From positions 1 to 64,000 of the forward strand of contig NZ_ABCS01000001.1 in assembly GCF_000170895.1 (NCBI RefSeq): DNA of 64,000 bases, in the 5' to 3' direction. The stretch is from Plesiocystis pacifica SIR-1 (GTDB lineage Bacteria; Myxococcota_A; Polyangia; Nannocystales; Nannocystaceae). A model generated the notes under the pieces. That model was not told the origin of the DNA and ran no database searches. It saw only the letters and a program-made list of their open reading frames with translations. Below are positions 41,088-50,144 of this stretch, piece after piece. Made by a program: the position numbers and the translations under genes. Position 1 is the first letter of the stretch; the number at the start of each line of letters is the position of its first letter.

Positions 41088-41756
41088 GTGGATGGCGTGC
41101 GCAAGGTCGCTTGGGTGGTGTCACGGCCTGGCTGTGTCCCCGACCGCGTGCGCGACGACTACGGTGCCATGGTCGAGGACGTCGAGGGCGTGTGGGCCCA
41201 GCTGTTCCCGCGCCAGCTCGGCTACCGTACCCAGACCCAGGCCGTGACCGAGGGCGAGGTCCTGCTCACCGTGCGCCGCGGGGAGTTTCGCGGGGAGGTG
41301 GTGCTGGCCTGCGAAGACCGAGGGGGCCGCCTGCGCATCCGGGCGGTGTCCGGCGCCCACTCGCAGCGAGAGCGGACCGTGGCCGAGATGGGCGAGCGCA
41401 CCGTCGAGCGTGCGCGGCGACTGGCCACGGGCCTGGGCGGCTTCACGGCCGTGTGGATCATGTTCAAGTGCTTTTCGTGGGTGGCGGGCGGCGTCGAGAT
41501 GCCCGTCGTCGGCGGGCTCATCTTGACGGTGTTGATCGCTTGCCTGCTGATCGGCGGCTCGAGCCTGGGCGTGCGCGTGGGCGAGGCCATCGCCCGTCGC
41601 CGCCAGAGCCTGGTCCAGCGCGAGCTCAGCGGCGACCTGGGCATCCAGGCGGACATCAAGCGCTGGAACTCGCTCAACCGACAGCTGCGCGGGCACAGGC
41701 GCGCCCTGGTCCGCGGCGAGGGGGGCAGCCCGTTCCGCTCCCCCGCCCGGGCTTGA
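41088..41756 (+). CDS. Small two-TM membrane protein, unknown function
   Basis: 222 residues, GTG start, divergent from the siderophore synthetase gene (75 bases between starts). Residues 1-115 form a soluble alpha/beta region (EVLLTVRRGEFRGEVVLACED). Two hydrophobic helices (about 122-140 and 143-162) are joined by a very short turn (EMPVVGG), and a basic tail of about 55 residues follows. No family recognised. A good hairpin terminator follows 26 bases after its stop. Confidence 0.65.
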   Translation: MDGVRKVAWVVSRPGCVPDRVRDDYGAMVEDVEGVWAQLFPRQLGYRTQTQAVTEGEVLLTVRRGEFRGEVVLACEDRGGRLRIRAVSGAHSQRERTVAEMGERTVERARRLATGLGGFTAVWIMFKCFSWVAGGVEMPVVGGLILTVLIACLLIGGSSLGVRVGEAIARRRQSLVQRELSGDLGIQADIKRWNSLNRQLRGHRRALVRGEGGSPFRSPARA

Positions 41757-41782
41757 AGCAGACCGAGACCACTCAAACGACG

Positions 41783-41808
41783 AAAGCACGCTCGATGGAG
41801 CGTGCTTT
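41783..41808 (+). terminator. Hairpin terminator after the two-TM protein gene
   Basis: AAAGCACGCTC-GATG-GAGCGTGCTTT, an 11-base perfect stem with a tetraloop, extendable outward with one bulge. The A-run on one arm and T-run on the other suit termination in both directions. Confidence 0.7.
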
Positions 41809-41830
41809 GTCGTCTCGGGTCGAGCGCGGG

Positions 41831-41988
41831 CTCAGGGGCTGTCAACGAATCCGCGCCCCCGCTCGCGGGGGCGACCACCAGCCTTCTCGAAGGCACGAAC
41901 CCCATTGCCCACCAAGCCATAGCGGAGGAGCGGATAGCGACGAAGCGCCCCCGGTCCTCAGATGCCTGTGGGGGTAGAGCAGAGCTCA
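41831..41988 (-). repeat. Stop-codon-anchored repeat, copy C (uninterrupted)
   Basis: On the minus strand it starts with the TGA of the gene at 41986-42378 and reads GCTCTGCTCTACCCCCACAG, then the same central block, the GCCTTC/GAAGGC palindrome, the hairpin CGCCCCCGC/GCGGGGGCG and GCGGATTC followed by GTTGACAGCCCCTGAG. Copies A and B diverge from it after that point. The junction 41846/41847 corresponds to the intron site of copy B and is empty here. Confidence 0.85.
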
Positions 41989-42378
41989 GGTCGGGGGGTT
42001 CTTGCCCTTCTTCTTCTCCTCCTCGAGCTTGAAGCCGACGAGGCAGCGCTTGCCGCCCTGGCCGCTCTTGTAGGAGGGGGTGATGCGGACCTTGTTGGCG
42101 CGCATGCCCCGGTAGAGGAGCTCCACCTGCTGCTCGGTGATGGTCTTGGTCCCGCAAGCCGTGCCGCCCCAGCGGTACTCGACCTGTTTGCTCCCGGACT
42201 TCACGTAGATGCGGCCGTGGTACTTGCTGTACGTATCCGACGAGGGCGAGAAGGTCTCGAGGAACTCGATGGTGCCCTTGGACCCGACGCTGTCGGCAGC
42301 CGAGGCGCTCGTTGGCAGGACGAGGGTCGACAGGAAGAGGGCGAGAGCGGGGAGGGCGGTGGTCAGGACGCGGGACAT
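41986..42378 (-). CDS. Small secreted protein, unknown function
   Basis: 130 residues from the ATG at 42378. A clean signal peptide ends at A-S-A-A (LSTLVLPTSASAA). The mature part is about 100 residues with one Cys pair (TACGTKTI, KRCLVGF) and a lysine/glutamate-rich end (LEEEKKKGKNPPT). No family recognised. Its TGA is the first codon of repeat copy C. The 285 bases between it and the next gene (42379-42663) contain a short stem CCCG-AGCG-CGGG followed by six T (42582-42599), a weak terminator or attenuator candidate upstream of the CpoB-like gene. Confidence 0.68.
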   Translation of the reverse strand: MSRVLTTALPALALFLSTLVLPTSASAADSVGSKGTIEFLETFSPSSDTYSKYHGRIYVKSGSKQVEYRWGGTACGTKTITEQQVELLYRGMRANKVRITPSYKSGQGGKRCLVGFKLEEEKKKGKNPPT

Positions 42379-42663
42379 GTCGGCGATCGTGGACGGTGGA
42401 TGGTGGGGTGGATTCACCCCGTGCGCGATCAAGCTACCCAAGCCGGCGCGCCCTTGTCGAGGCGGATGCCCACGCGCGCGAACCTCAGAATCACCGGCGG
42501 AGCCCCCGCCACTTGCCCCAGCGACTTCGAAGTCGAACGGGTCCATGGCCCCAAGCCCAAGCCACGGGGGCTCGCGGCCCTCCCGAGCGCGGGTTTTTTC
42601 TGCACGCGCGGTCGCCTTGCTAGCCTGTTGTCCACCGGCGCCCGTGCGCCGCTGGAGACCTGC

Positions 42664-43728
42664 ATGCCGGTTCAGCAACGTCGACCCCAGGCCCCCCCGA
42701 CCCCACTCGCGAGCGGGGCTCGTCGCGTGGTCGTTTTACTCGCTCTGGTCCCGCTATTGGCCGTTGGCTGCGCGGGCGCGCAGGGCAAGGCCGCCACGGA
42801 GGCGCCGGGGGCCGAGGCGGCGAGCGAGTCCGAGGTGGCTTCCCTGCGCCGGGAGAACGCGGCCTTGCGCACGCGCTTGAACAACATCGAAGAGCGGGTC
42901 CGCATGCTCGAGCAGGACGATGACTGGGCGTCCGTGGCCGTCACGCCCATCGAGCCAAACGCCGAGACCTACACCGTGGCCGAGACCGTACCAGGGTCCG
43001 GCGCGGACGGTGGGCCCCGTGAGCTTCCGGTGGTCAAGCTGACCCCGCGGGAGCGATCGATCGACAGCCGCCCCGCCGGCCAGGGCCCGCGGCCGGTCCA
43101 GGCGACGCGCCCCTCGGGCTCCATCGCCCTGTCCCCCGTGCCGCACAGCGGCGTGCCCGAGCACCTCGCCGAGAGCAACTACTACGTCGACGCGCGCGGC
43201 TACGAAGAGACCACCACGGCCGCCGACGCGTCGGCGCCCGGGCCCGCGGCGGATCCTTCGGCCGAGCCCGCGAGCTACCGCCTGCTCGGGAGCCGCCTGG
43301 TCGAGGCGACCAAGGCCCAGCCCAAGACCGTGACGCGCCCGAGCAAGGGCAAGCGCAGCAAGGCCGCCAAGGCCTACGAGGCGGCGATGGCCGTCTACAA
43401 GGACGGACGCTACGCCGAGGCCGAGAAGGCCTTCGCGGCCATCGTCCGCGCCCACCCCAACGACGACTACGCCGACAACGCGCTGTACTGGCAGGGCGAG
43501 TCGGCCTACGACCAGGCCCACTACGCCGACGCCCTCAAGGCCTTCACGGCGGTGGTCGAGCGCTACGGCGGCGGCAACAAGGCCCCCGACGCGCTGCTCA
43601 AGATCGGCCTGTGCTACGGCCGGCTCGGGGACGCCGACAACGCCCGAGACGTGCTCACCCAGCTGATCGCCGCCTACCCCCGGGCGGCCGCCAGCAAGAT
43701 CGCCAAGCGCAAGCTGGCTGACCTCTGA
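42664..43728 (+). CDS. CpoB/YbgF-like TPR lipoprotein
   Basis: 354 residues from the ATG at 42664. Lipobox LAVGC at about residue 37, then a coiled coil (SEVASLRRENAALRTRLNNI). A Pro/Ala-rich linker of about 150 residues follows, and a C-terminal TPR domain (residues 245-354: YEAAMAVYKDGRYAEAEKAF, ALYWQGESAYDQAHYADALKAF, LKIGLCYGRLGDADNARDVL). This is the plan of YbgF/CpoB, which couples the Tol-Pal system and peptidoglycan synthesis during envelope constriction. The linker is much longer than in Escherichia, and no tol genes are in the window, so the specific role is inferred. The LysM gene follows after 11 bases. Confidence 0.82.
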   Translation: MPVQQRRPQAPPTPLASGARRVVVLLALVPLLAVGCAGAQGKAATEAPGAEAASESEVASLRRENAALRTRLNNIEERVRMLEQDDDWASVAVTPIEPNAETYTVAETVPGSGADGGPRELPVVKLTPRERSIDSRPAGQGPRPVQATRPSGSIALSPVPHSGVPEHLAESNYYVDARGYEETTTAADASAPGPAADPSAEPASYRLLGSRLVEATKAQPKTVTRPSKGKRSKAAKAYEAAMAVYKDGRYAEAEKAFAAIVRAHPNDDYADNALYWQGESAYDQAHYADALKAFTAVVERYGGGNKAPDALLKIGLCYGRLGDADNARDVLTQLIAAYPRAAASKIAKRKLADL

Positions 43729-43739
43729 GGAGACTGACC

Positions 43740-45155
43740 ATGGCTTCGATCTCGACTCCGACTCGCCTGACGCCCCTGGCCCTCATCGCCCTCGCTGCCC
43801 TCGCGGCGAGCTCCCCCTTCGCCCACGCCGGGCCGCCGGCGGACCAGGGCGGAGGCGCGCGAGGAGGCGGAGGAGGCGTCCAGGGCGGCGGCGTGTTCTC
43901 GCCGCCCGCTGGCGCGACCTACGACCCGAGCACCTCTGGCGCCCCGGGCCTGCTCGACCAGAACAACTCGCGCGCGGTCGATCAGACCTACGGCCCGACC
44001 GGGACCGGCGACCAGCTCGGCTACGACATCGTCGACTACGGCGTGAGCTCGGGGTGGAGCGACGGCGTTCCCGAGTACCACATCGTCCAAGAGGGCGACA
44101 CGCTCTCGGCCATCTGCGCCTACTACTACGGCGACATGTACCTGTGGCCGAAGATCTGGTCCTACAACGCGCACATCACCAACGCGCACTGGATCTTCCC
44201 CGGCGACCGCATCCGGCTGACCGACCCCTACGCCGACCAGGGGCCCGAGGACAGCCCCAGCCTCGCCTACGCCGACACCTACGACCCGCGCTCGCGGGTG
44301 GGCGAGACCTACCTGCTCGAGCGCTACGCCTTCATCGACGAGGACGAGCTCAACAAGTCCATGGAGATCGTCGGGGGGGCCGACGCCAAGGTCATGATGG
44401 CGACCGCGGACACGGCCTACGTCGGCTACGACGAGAGCAACCCGCCCATCGCCGGCGAGCGGCTGAGCGTCTACCGCAAGAAGAAGCCGGTCTTCGACAT
44501 CAAGGTCAAGGGCAAAAAGCAGCGCCAGAGCCAGGGCCAGCGCATCGGCTGGCTCGTCGAGGTCGTCGGTGAGATCTACGTCGAGACGGTCGCCGACAAG
44601 TCGGCCGAGGCGACGGTGGTCGAGAGCGTGCGCCCCGTCGAGCGTGGCCAGCGGGTCGGCGAGCTCAAGACCCGCTTCGTGCGGGTCGAGCCCAGCCCCA
44701 ACGAGGTCTCGACCAACGGCCTGGTCGTCGAGACCATCCGCGACCTGTCGATCAACGGCGAGTCCCAGTTCGTGATCGTCAACCTGGGTGCCGCCGATGG
44801 CATCCGCCGCGGCAACGTGCTCGAGGTCGTGCAAAAGGGCGACGCCTACACCCCGGACCACCGCCTCCACCAGCCCTACGACGAGGGCCACCCCCGCCGG
44901 GTCCTGGCGACCCTGCTGGTCCTGCAGATCGAAGGCGAGAGCGCGCTGACGGTGGTGACCGAGTCGACGCGCGAGGTGGTCATCGGCGACCACGTCGAGA
45001 TCACCAAAGAAGGCGAGAAGCCCGAGGACTTCGAGGCCTACGACCGCCGCAAGCGCGAGCAGCGGCGCGACGGAAGCCGGTCCTCCGCTTCGGGCAGCGT
45101 CGAGTCTGGCGACGGCTCGGCCTCGGCCGAGGGCGAGCTGCGCCTGGGAAACTGA
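43740..45155 (+). CDS. Exported LysM-domain protein
   Basis: 471 residues, ATG with GAGGAG upstream. Signal peptide ending at A-H-A (residue 30), then a glycine-rich stretch. A LysM domain spans about residues 115-160 (YHIVQEGDTLSAICAYYYGD, WPKIWSYNAHITNAHWIFPGDRIRL), which binds peptidoglycan. The remaining 300 residues are beta-rich, with a basic segment KKKPVFDIKVKGKKQRQ, and end in a Ser/Glu-rich tail. Co-transcribed with the CpoB-like gene, pointing to a shared role at the cell wall. Two hairpins follow the stop. Confidence 0.88.
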   Translation: MASISTPTRLTPLALIALAALAASSPFAHAGPPADQGGGARGGGGGVQGGGVFSPPAGATYDPSTSGAPGLLDQNNSRAVDQTYGPTGTGDQLGYDIVDYGVSSGWSDGVPEYHIVQEGDTLSAICAYYYGDMYLWPKIWSYNAHITNAHWIFPGDRIRLTDPYADQGPEDSPSLAYADTYDPRSRVGETYLLERYAFIDEDELNKSMEIVGGADAKVMMATADTAYVGYDESNPPIAGERLSVYRKKKPVFDIKVKGKKQRQSQGQRIGWLVEVVGEIYVETVADKSAEATVVESVRPVERGQRVGELKTRFVRVEPSPNEVSTNGLVVETIRDLSINGESQFVIVNLGAADGIRRGNVLEVVQKGDAYTPDHRLHQPYDEGHPRRVLATLLVLQIEGESALTVVTESTREVVIGDHVEITKEGEKPEDFEAYDRRKREQRRDGSRSSASGSVESGDGSASAEGELRLGN

Positions 45156-45168
45156 GCGGGGCGAGAGA

Positions 45169-45228
45169 GTCCCGAGCGCGGTTGGCTCGGGACAAAAGCG
45201 GTGGGCAGAAAACCATTTTTTCTGCCCA
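45169..45228. terminator. Two consecutive hairpins after the LysM gene
   Basis: First GTCCCGAGC/GCTCGGGAC (45169-45177 and 45185-45193), then TGGGCAGAAAA-CCATT-TTTTCTGCCCA (45202-45228), an 11-base stem with A- and T-runs. The second looks like an efficient terminator, possibly on both strands. It ends just before the next coding region. Confidence 0.65.
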
Positions 45229-45267
45229 TTCGTGATCGAGGGCGCCGGCTCGTGGCACTGGATCGAG

Positions 45268-46758
45268 GTGCGGACCAGAGGCGTTTCCATCGCGGTGTTT
45301 TCGGTGTCGATTTTGGGAGCGGGGTGCGTAGACGACGCGCTGCCGGCCGGGGATGAGATCGGGACCGAGGACTCCGATACGGCTGGGGACTCGACGACGG
45401 GGTCGGAGTCGGAGTCGACTGAGTCGGAGTCGGAGTCGGAGTCGACTGAATCGGAGTCGGAGTCGGAGTCGACTGAATCGGAGTCGGAGTCGGAGTCGAC
45501 GACGGAGTCGGAGTCGGAGTCGACGACGGAGTCAGACACAGACACAGACACGGACACGGACACGGACACTGAAGAGACAGACGAGACCGAAGAGGGCGTG
45601 TTCGACACGCGCGACGACGACCCCCTCGACACCTTCGACGACGGCCCCTTCGACACCGGCGACGACACCACGGAGAGCGAGACCTTCGGAGACACCACGG
45701 ACGGCGGCGGCTGGGGGGAGACGGGGAACTCGGACACCGAGGGCAACGAGGAATTCATCGGCTGCGGCCCGCTGAGCTTCGAGTGGGACCCCGCGAGCAC
45801 CGCCGTGGGTCCAGACTTTGGCAACCTCGGAGGCCTCGATCGCCGCCCCAACGGCGGCATGTTCGGGGTGACGGTCGACATCGACACCGCCGCGCTGGTG
45901 GTCATCGACCCCGACGGAGGCGTCGAGCTGTCGGCCACCCGACCCGTCGACGTCGACCTGGACGGGCTCAAGATCGGGGCCCTGGCCGAGCCAGACGGCG
46001 GCTACGTCTGGGGCAGCAGCGTCGGCGACGAGGCCTTCGTCACGGGCCTGTCCGCCGCGCTCGCGGACGAGTGGACCTGGACCCATCCGACCATCGAGTG
46101 GGGCATGGCGATCCGCGACCTCGCGCGCACGGCCTCGGGCAACATCGTGGTCGTCGGCGAGCACTGGGTCGACGACTACATGTGGATGGTCATCCTCAGC
46201 CCCGAGGGCCAGCCGGTCTCGCCGATCCTCGGCGGCCCCCTCACCGAGGAGGGCATCTACGCCGTCGCCCCCAGCGGCGTCGCCATCGACCCGACCACCG
46301 ACGACATCATCGTGTCGGGGTGGGACGTCCAGCCCGGCTACAACGACACCTGGGTGGCGCGCTTCGACAACACCGGCAACCTCATGTGGGAGACGGAGCT
46401 CAGCGGCGAGATGGGCTTCGGCGGCGGCCCCCTGGTCGACGACCAGGGCAGGATCTTCGCCGTGTTCGACGGCGCGGGCGGTATCTACGAGCTGTCCCCG
46501 GAGGGCGCAGAGCTGGCTCATGTGTACTTCCCGGGCAGCATCGGGGCCGTGGGGCTGCTCGACGGCCGCGACATCCTCACCGCAGGGTGGCTGTCCGGCA
46601 ACCGCGTGCTGCGGCGCTACTCGGCCGATCTCGAGCTCATCGAGGTCCACCCGCTCTTCGACGGGATCGCGCGCTCGATGACGCCGGGCCCGAACTGCCG
46701 GGTCGCCGTCGGCGGCAGCTCGAGCCAGCTGACCCAACTGGGCGCCGACGTGCTTTGA
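45268..46758 (+). CDS. Repeat-linker lipoprotein with beta-propeller-like domain
   Basis: 496 residues from the GTG at 45268 (a GTG at 45232 adds 12 residues). Signal peptide with lipobox ILGAGC. Residues about 40-160 are an extended acidic linker of (E-S)n, T-E-S-E-S and (D-T)n repeats. The C-terminal 310 residues consist of repeated strands typical of a beta-propeller or PQQ/SBBP-like fold (GGLDRRPNGGMFGVTVDIDTAALVVIDPDGG, SGNIVVVGEHWVDDYMWMVILSPEGQ, VSGWDVQPGYNDTWVARFDNTGN). Surface lipoprotein on a long stalk; ligand unknown. Convergent with the MOSC gene (seven bases between stops). Confidence 0.75.
   Translation: MRTRGVSIAVFSVSILGAGCVDDALPAGDEIGTEDSDTAGDSTTGSESESTESESESESTESESESESTESESESESTTESESESTTESDTDTDTDTDTDTEETDETEEGVFDTRDDDPLDTFDDGPFDTGDDTTESETFGDTTDGGGWGETGNSDTEGNEEFIGCGPLSFEWDPASTAVGPDFGNLGGLDRRPNGGMFGVTVDIDTAALVVIDPDGGVELSATRPVDVDLDGLKIGALAEPDGGYVWGSSVGDEAFVTGLSAALADEWTWTHPTIEWGMAIRDLARTASGNIVVVGEHWVDDYMWMVILSPEGQPVSPILGGPLTEEGIYAVAPSGVAIDPTTDDIIVSGWDVQPGYNDTWVARFDNTGNLMWETELSGEMGFGGGPLVDDQGRIFAVFDGAGGIYELSPEGAELAHVYFPGSIGAVGLLDGRDILTAGWLSGNRVLRRYSADLELIEVHPLFDGIARSMTPGPNCRVAVGGSSSQLTQLGADVL
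45401..45570 (+). repeat. GAGTCG-type coding tandem repeat
   Basis: Hexanucleotide GAGTCG (Glu-Ser) repeated with interspersed GACTGA or GACGAC, giving a higher-order unit of about 30 bases. From 45536 it is followed by a GACAC[AG] (Asp-Thr) repeat. It encodes the stalk of the lipoprotein and is a likely site of length variation by slippage. Confidence 0.85.
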
Positions 46759-46765
46759 CGGACTC

Positions 46766-47407
46766 TCAGGGCTCGGGGCCGCGGCGGACGACTCGGACGG
46801 GGTCGCCGACGCGGACCGTGCCCTCCTCGACCACGCAAAAATAGATCCCGCGCAGGTGCTGCTCGGCGAAGGCGGGGTCGAGGTTCAGGCGCATGGCGGC
46901 GAGGCCAAAGCGCTGCACCCACTTCTTGCAGCCGTTGTGGGGCTTGGGCGTGACCTCGAGCAGGACCTCGCCCATGCGCACGGCGCTGCCCACGGGCAGG
47001 TTCGCCTTCGACAGATCGAGGGAGACGAACAGGTTGTCGCCGTGGAGCTCGTGGGGCTGGCCGTTGGCGATCGTCCGTGCGAAGTCGGTGCGCGTCGTCG
47101 CCAGCTGGTACTCGCGGCCGTACTTGGGCTCGGTGGCCCAGCGGTCGCCCTCGAGCCCCGTGGTGACGCCGAGGTGGGCGGTGTGCAGGGACACGCGCTC
47201 GTGCTCTGGCGTGCGCGCGACGATGTGGTCGAGGGTCCCGAGCTCCGTGGGCGCCCGCGGGAGGGCGCGCAGGCGCTCGACCAGGGTCTCGCGGTCGAGG
47301 TGGTGACGCGCGTCACCGCGGGGGCCCGAGAAGCGCAGGCGCTCGGTCGGGTAGTCGACTGGAACGGACTCCAGCAGCTCTCGTTTGCTCGGGTCGAGGT
47401 CGGACAC
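46766..47407 (-). CDS. MOSC-domain protein
   Basis: 213 residues from the GTG at 47407 (a TTG six bases upstream is also open). It has the MOSC pattern: an N-terminal V-S-L-H-T-A-H-L-G strand region, GLEGDRWA, ELHGDNLFVSLDL and the conserved Cys in HNGCKKWVQRFG. MOSC domains, first described in molybdenum cofactor sulfurases, bind molybdenum cofactor or transfer sulphur; single-domain bacterial members may detoxify N-hydroxylated compounds. Cytoplasmic; no cofactor-biosynthesis genes nearby. Confidence 0.85.
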   Translation of the reverse strand: MSDLDPSKRELLESVPVDYPTERLRFSGPRGDARHHLDRETLVERLRALPRAPTELGTLDHIVARTPEHERVSLHTAHLGVTTGLEGDRWATEPKYGREYQLATTRTDFARTIANGQPHELHGDNLFVSLDLSKANLPVGSAVRMGEVLLEVTPKPHNGCKKWVQRFGLAAMRLNLDPAFAEQHLRGIYFCVVEEGTVRVGDPVRVVRRGPEP

Positions 47408-47517
47408 GTCCAAGCCCCAGGATAGCGCTGGGGAGCGCGCGTGGCCGCTGCGATCGCCGTGAGCCTGCGCCGATCGGGGAGGTCTCTACGCCTGTACGGG
47501 AGCCCGCGCAGGGGCCA

Positions 47518-49764
47518 ATGACGAGACCTCGGCCCGGGCTGCGTTATGCTCCCGCGGTGCCTCTAGGTGCCTGCACGGTCCGCTTCGCCCGGGAGCCCGC
47601 GCGCGTCGTCTTGGCCGCCCTCGCGCTGGCGCTGATGCTGCTGTTCCCGCTGGTGTGTCGGGCGGGCATCCCGGTGATCGCGCCGGGGCGGGAGGCCGAG
47701 ATCCTGGCCTTGTTTCAGCCCCACGAGCTCGGCGATTCCCTGAGCGATGGTTGGACCCTGCACTCGTTTTCGGTCGACGCGGGGACCATCCACGTGTGGA
47801 TCGAGGGACCGCCAGCGTCCGAGGCGAACGGCCAGGACGCGGAGCCCGTGTACGCCGAGCTGCGCCTCGATCACCCGGACTACGGACCTCTCGGATCCCG
47901 GGCGCTCCCGGGCTTTGCCGTGTCCGCTACCCAGGTTCCGCCGGGGAGCCAGGCGGCCATCGACGCGCTCGAGCGCGCCGTCGCGGCCAACGACGCGGGG
48001 GAGTTTTGGGCCCGCGACATGGTCTACGCCGAGGGCGAGGGCGAGGTGTTGCGCGGCTCGTCCCGGCGCCGGCTCGTCCAGCTGCTCACCGACGGGGTGG
48101 TGCTCATCAGCCTGCTGACCTTGAGCCTGCTCGCCCTGGTCGCGCGCAAGCTCGCGGGCGCGCCGCGGTGGGTGGTCGCGGCGCTGTGTGGGGCGGTGCT
48201 CGGGGGGGCGCTGCTGCGGGTGTGGCTGAGCCCGGCCGTCGCCCTCGCGCCCTGGCCCTACTCGCGCTTTTTGGTGTCCGCGCGGCTGCTCTACGAGGGC
48301 CCGGTCCTGGCCATGGCCCACGAGGGCGCGCTGTGGATGACCGAGACCGTGCTGACCAGCACCCTCGTGCTGGCCTGCCTCGCGCCCCTGGCCGTCTACG
48401 TCCACGCCCGCTACCTGCTCGACGATCACCGCGCGGCGCTCGTGGTCGCGGTGGTCGTCGGGGTCTTGCCCCTGCACCTGCGCTTTTCCCACTCGGACGC
48501 GGCCTTCATCCCCTCGATCACCGTCAGCTCGCTGGTCTTCACCCTGGTCCACGCGGCGACCCGCGAGCGCTCGGCGGCGTGGGCGTGGATCGCCCTGGCG
48601 ATCGTCGGCTTCCCGCTCGCGCTGATGTTTCAGGTCCGGCCGCTGAACATCATGTACTACCCGCTGCTCGTGGCCACGGCCTTCGTCGACGGCGGCCTCG
48701 AGGGCGAAAAGCCCCCCGTCGATCGCCTGCGCGCGGCCCTGGCCTTCGTGCTGATCACCGGGATCACCTTCGGCCTGGGCGTGCCCTGGCTGCTCGCGGA
48801 CTTCGGCCAGCAGGTCAGCGAGGGCCTGAGCCTCGAGACCCTGCGCGGGGCCGTGGAGGTCATCTTCAGCCCGCGCATGAACGCCCTGCTCAACCCGAGC
48901 TTCACGCCCCCGGGGTTCACGGCGCTGGCGGTGCTCGGGGCCGTCGATCTGTGGCGCCGAGGTCGGGCGCGCCTGTTCCTGTTCCTCGTGCTGTGGCTGC
49001 TCGGCTTCCTCGTGGCCCACGCCTACGTGATCCCGCGCTCGCCCTACATGCAGGCCCGCTACCACCTGCACCTCGTCGTGCCCTACATGCTGCTCGTCGC
49101 CTGCGGCTTCGAGGCCGCGCTGCGCTGGCTGAAGGCCCGGCGCGAGTCGGGGGAGGCCGTCGCCGGCCGCGTGGTGATCACCGCCAAGCTCGAGCGCGGG
49201 CTGGTCGTCGGGCTCGTCGCCTACGCCCTGGCCTCGCCGCTGATCCACCTGGGCTTCATCCGCGCGGTCGACTTCAACGACACCCAGGAGTTCCTGTTCG
49301 TCCACGAGCAGCGCGAGCGCATCCCCGAGGCGTGCACGGTCATCGAGTACATCGGCGACACCGAGGACGTCCGCTTTGAGCGGGTCGGGGCCTACATGGA
49401 CGCGGGCGTGCGGAGCCAACGCTGGACCGTGCTGACCATCCCCATGGCCGCGGACGGCGACGACGGCTTCGAAGGCGCCGACGCGGCCGCGGCCTTGCCC
49501 GAGGCGGTGCGCGCGGCCATCGAGTCTCCGCCCGATTGCCTGTACTGGTACGCCGGCTTGCCCTGCTGGGGCACCAAGCCCGAGGGCAGCCACCGGGCGC
49601 CGGCTTGCGAGTTCATGGACGGCGTGCTGCCCATGGAGGAGGTCGCCGCCCTCGAGCGGGCCTCGCGGGTCTACGACGGCAACCTCGCCGAGGACCTCGA
49701 GGACGGCACGCCGATTCGCTTTTCACTCAGCCGCGTGCGGACCGAGGACCTGGGCGCGCGCTGA
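47518..49764 (+). CDS. Polytopic membrane protein, GT-C glycosyltransferase-like
   Basis: 748 residues, ATG start. One N-terminal membrane helix (about 29-49) is followed by a soluble loop of about 140 residues. Then come 10 or more membrane helices between about 190 and 570 (for example LLTDGVVLISLLTLSLLALVA) with a conserved-looking loop LRFSHSDAAFIPSI, and finally a soluble C-terminal domain of about 150 residues with several Cys (PPDCLYWYAGLPCWG). The layout resembles GT-C fold glycosyltransferases that use lipid-linked sugars, but the catalytic acidic residue in the first loop cannot be identified with certainty. Function therefore open. Confidence 0.65.
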   Translation: MTRPRPGLRYAPAVPLGACTVRFAREPARVVLAALALALMLLFPLVCRAGIPVIAPGREAEILALFQPHELGDSLSDGWTLHSFSVDAGTIHVWIEGPPASEANGQDAEPVYAELRLDHPDYGPLGSRALPGFAVSATQVPPGSQAAIDALERAVAANDAGEFWARDMVYAEGEGEVLRGSSRRRLVQLLTDGVVLISLLTLSLLALVARKLAGAPRWVVAALCGAVLGGALLRVWLSPAVALAPWPYSRFLVSARLLYEGPVLAMAHEGALWMTETVLTSTLVLACLAPLAVYVHARYLLDDHRAALVVAVVVGVLPLHLRFSHSDAAFIPSITVSSLVFTLVHAATRERSAAWAWIALAIVGFPLALMFQVRPLNIMYYPLLVATAFVDGGLEGEKPPVDRLRAALAFVLITGITFGLGVPWLLADFGQQVSEGLSLETLRGAVEVIFSPRMNALLNPSFTPPGFTALAVLGAVDLWRRGRARLFLFLVLWLLGFLVAHAYVIPRSPYMQARYHLHLVVPYMLLVACGFEAALRWLKARRESGEAVAGRVVITAKLERGLVVGLVAYALASPLIHLGFIRAVDFNDTQEFLFVHEQRERIPEACTVIEYIGDTEDVRFERVGAYMDAGVRSQRWTVLTIPMAADGDDGFEGADAAAALPEAVRAAIESPPDCLYWYAGLPCWGTKPEGSHRAPACEFMDGVLPMEEVAALERASRVYDGNLAEDLEDGTPIRFSLSRVRTEDLGAR

Positions 49765-49790
49765 GTCCGGTATCCGGTATGATGGGCGCG

Positions 49791-50141
49791 ATGCGTCGCG
49801 CTTCGTCGGTGGTCCTGGTTTTGGTGTGTGGCTCGTTGATGGCCTGCTCGGCGCGCGGGGAGCTCGACCGCATGTGCGATGTCGCGGGGGAGGTCATGGC
49901 CGACGAGTCGATCCCCGATGACCTCAAGTCCCAGCTGATCGCCAAGCGCTTTCGGCCGCGGAACCTGAAGGTCAAAAAGGCCCTCGAGGCCATCGGCAAC
50001 GCGCCTGCGGAGCAACGCATGCCGCTGCTCCAGGAGGTCGCCGGCGAGGGCTGGACCTGCCCCGCCCTCGCCGAGGCCTTCGATCCCAACTTCGGCGAGG
50101 ACGAGGACGAGGACGAGGCGGCGGCTCCGGTCCCCGAGTAA
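49791..50141 (+). CDS. Small lipoprotein, unknown function
   Basis: 116 residues from the ATG at 49791; ATGs at 49779 and 49782 are in frame and add three or four residues. Signal peptide with lipobox GSLMAC. The mature part is helical (DLKSQLIAKRFRPRNLKVKKALEAIGNA) with one Cys pair and ends in an acidic/proline tail (EDEDEDEAAAPVPE). No family recognised. Convergent with the S9 peptidase gene (three bases between stops). Confidence 0.65.
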   Translation: MRRASSVVLVLVCGSLMACSARGELDRMCDVAGEVMADESIPDDLKSQLIAKRFRPRNLKVKKALEAIGNAPAEQRMPLLQEVAGEGWTCPALAEAFDPNFGEDEDEDEAAAPVPE

Positions 50142-50144
50142 GGG

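Noticed and set aside
45401..45570. Repeat array that could be mistaken for CRISPR
   Set aside because: Units are contiguous, in frame and encode a Glu-Ser stalk; there are no unique spacers and no cas genes.
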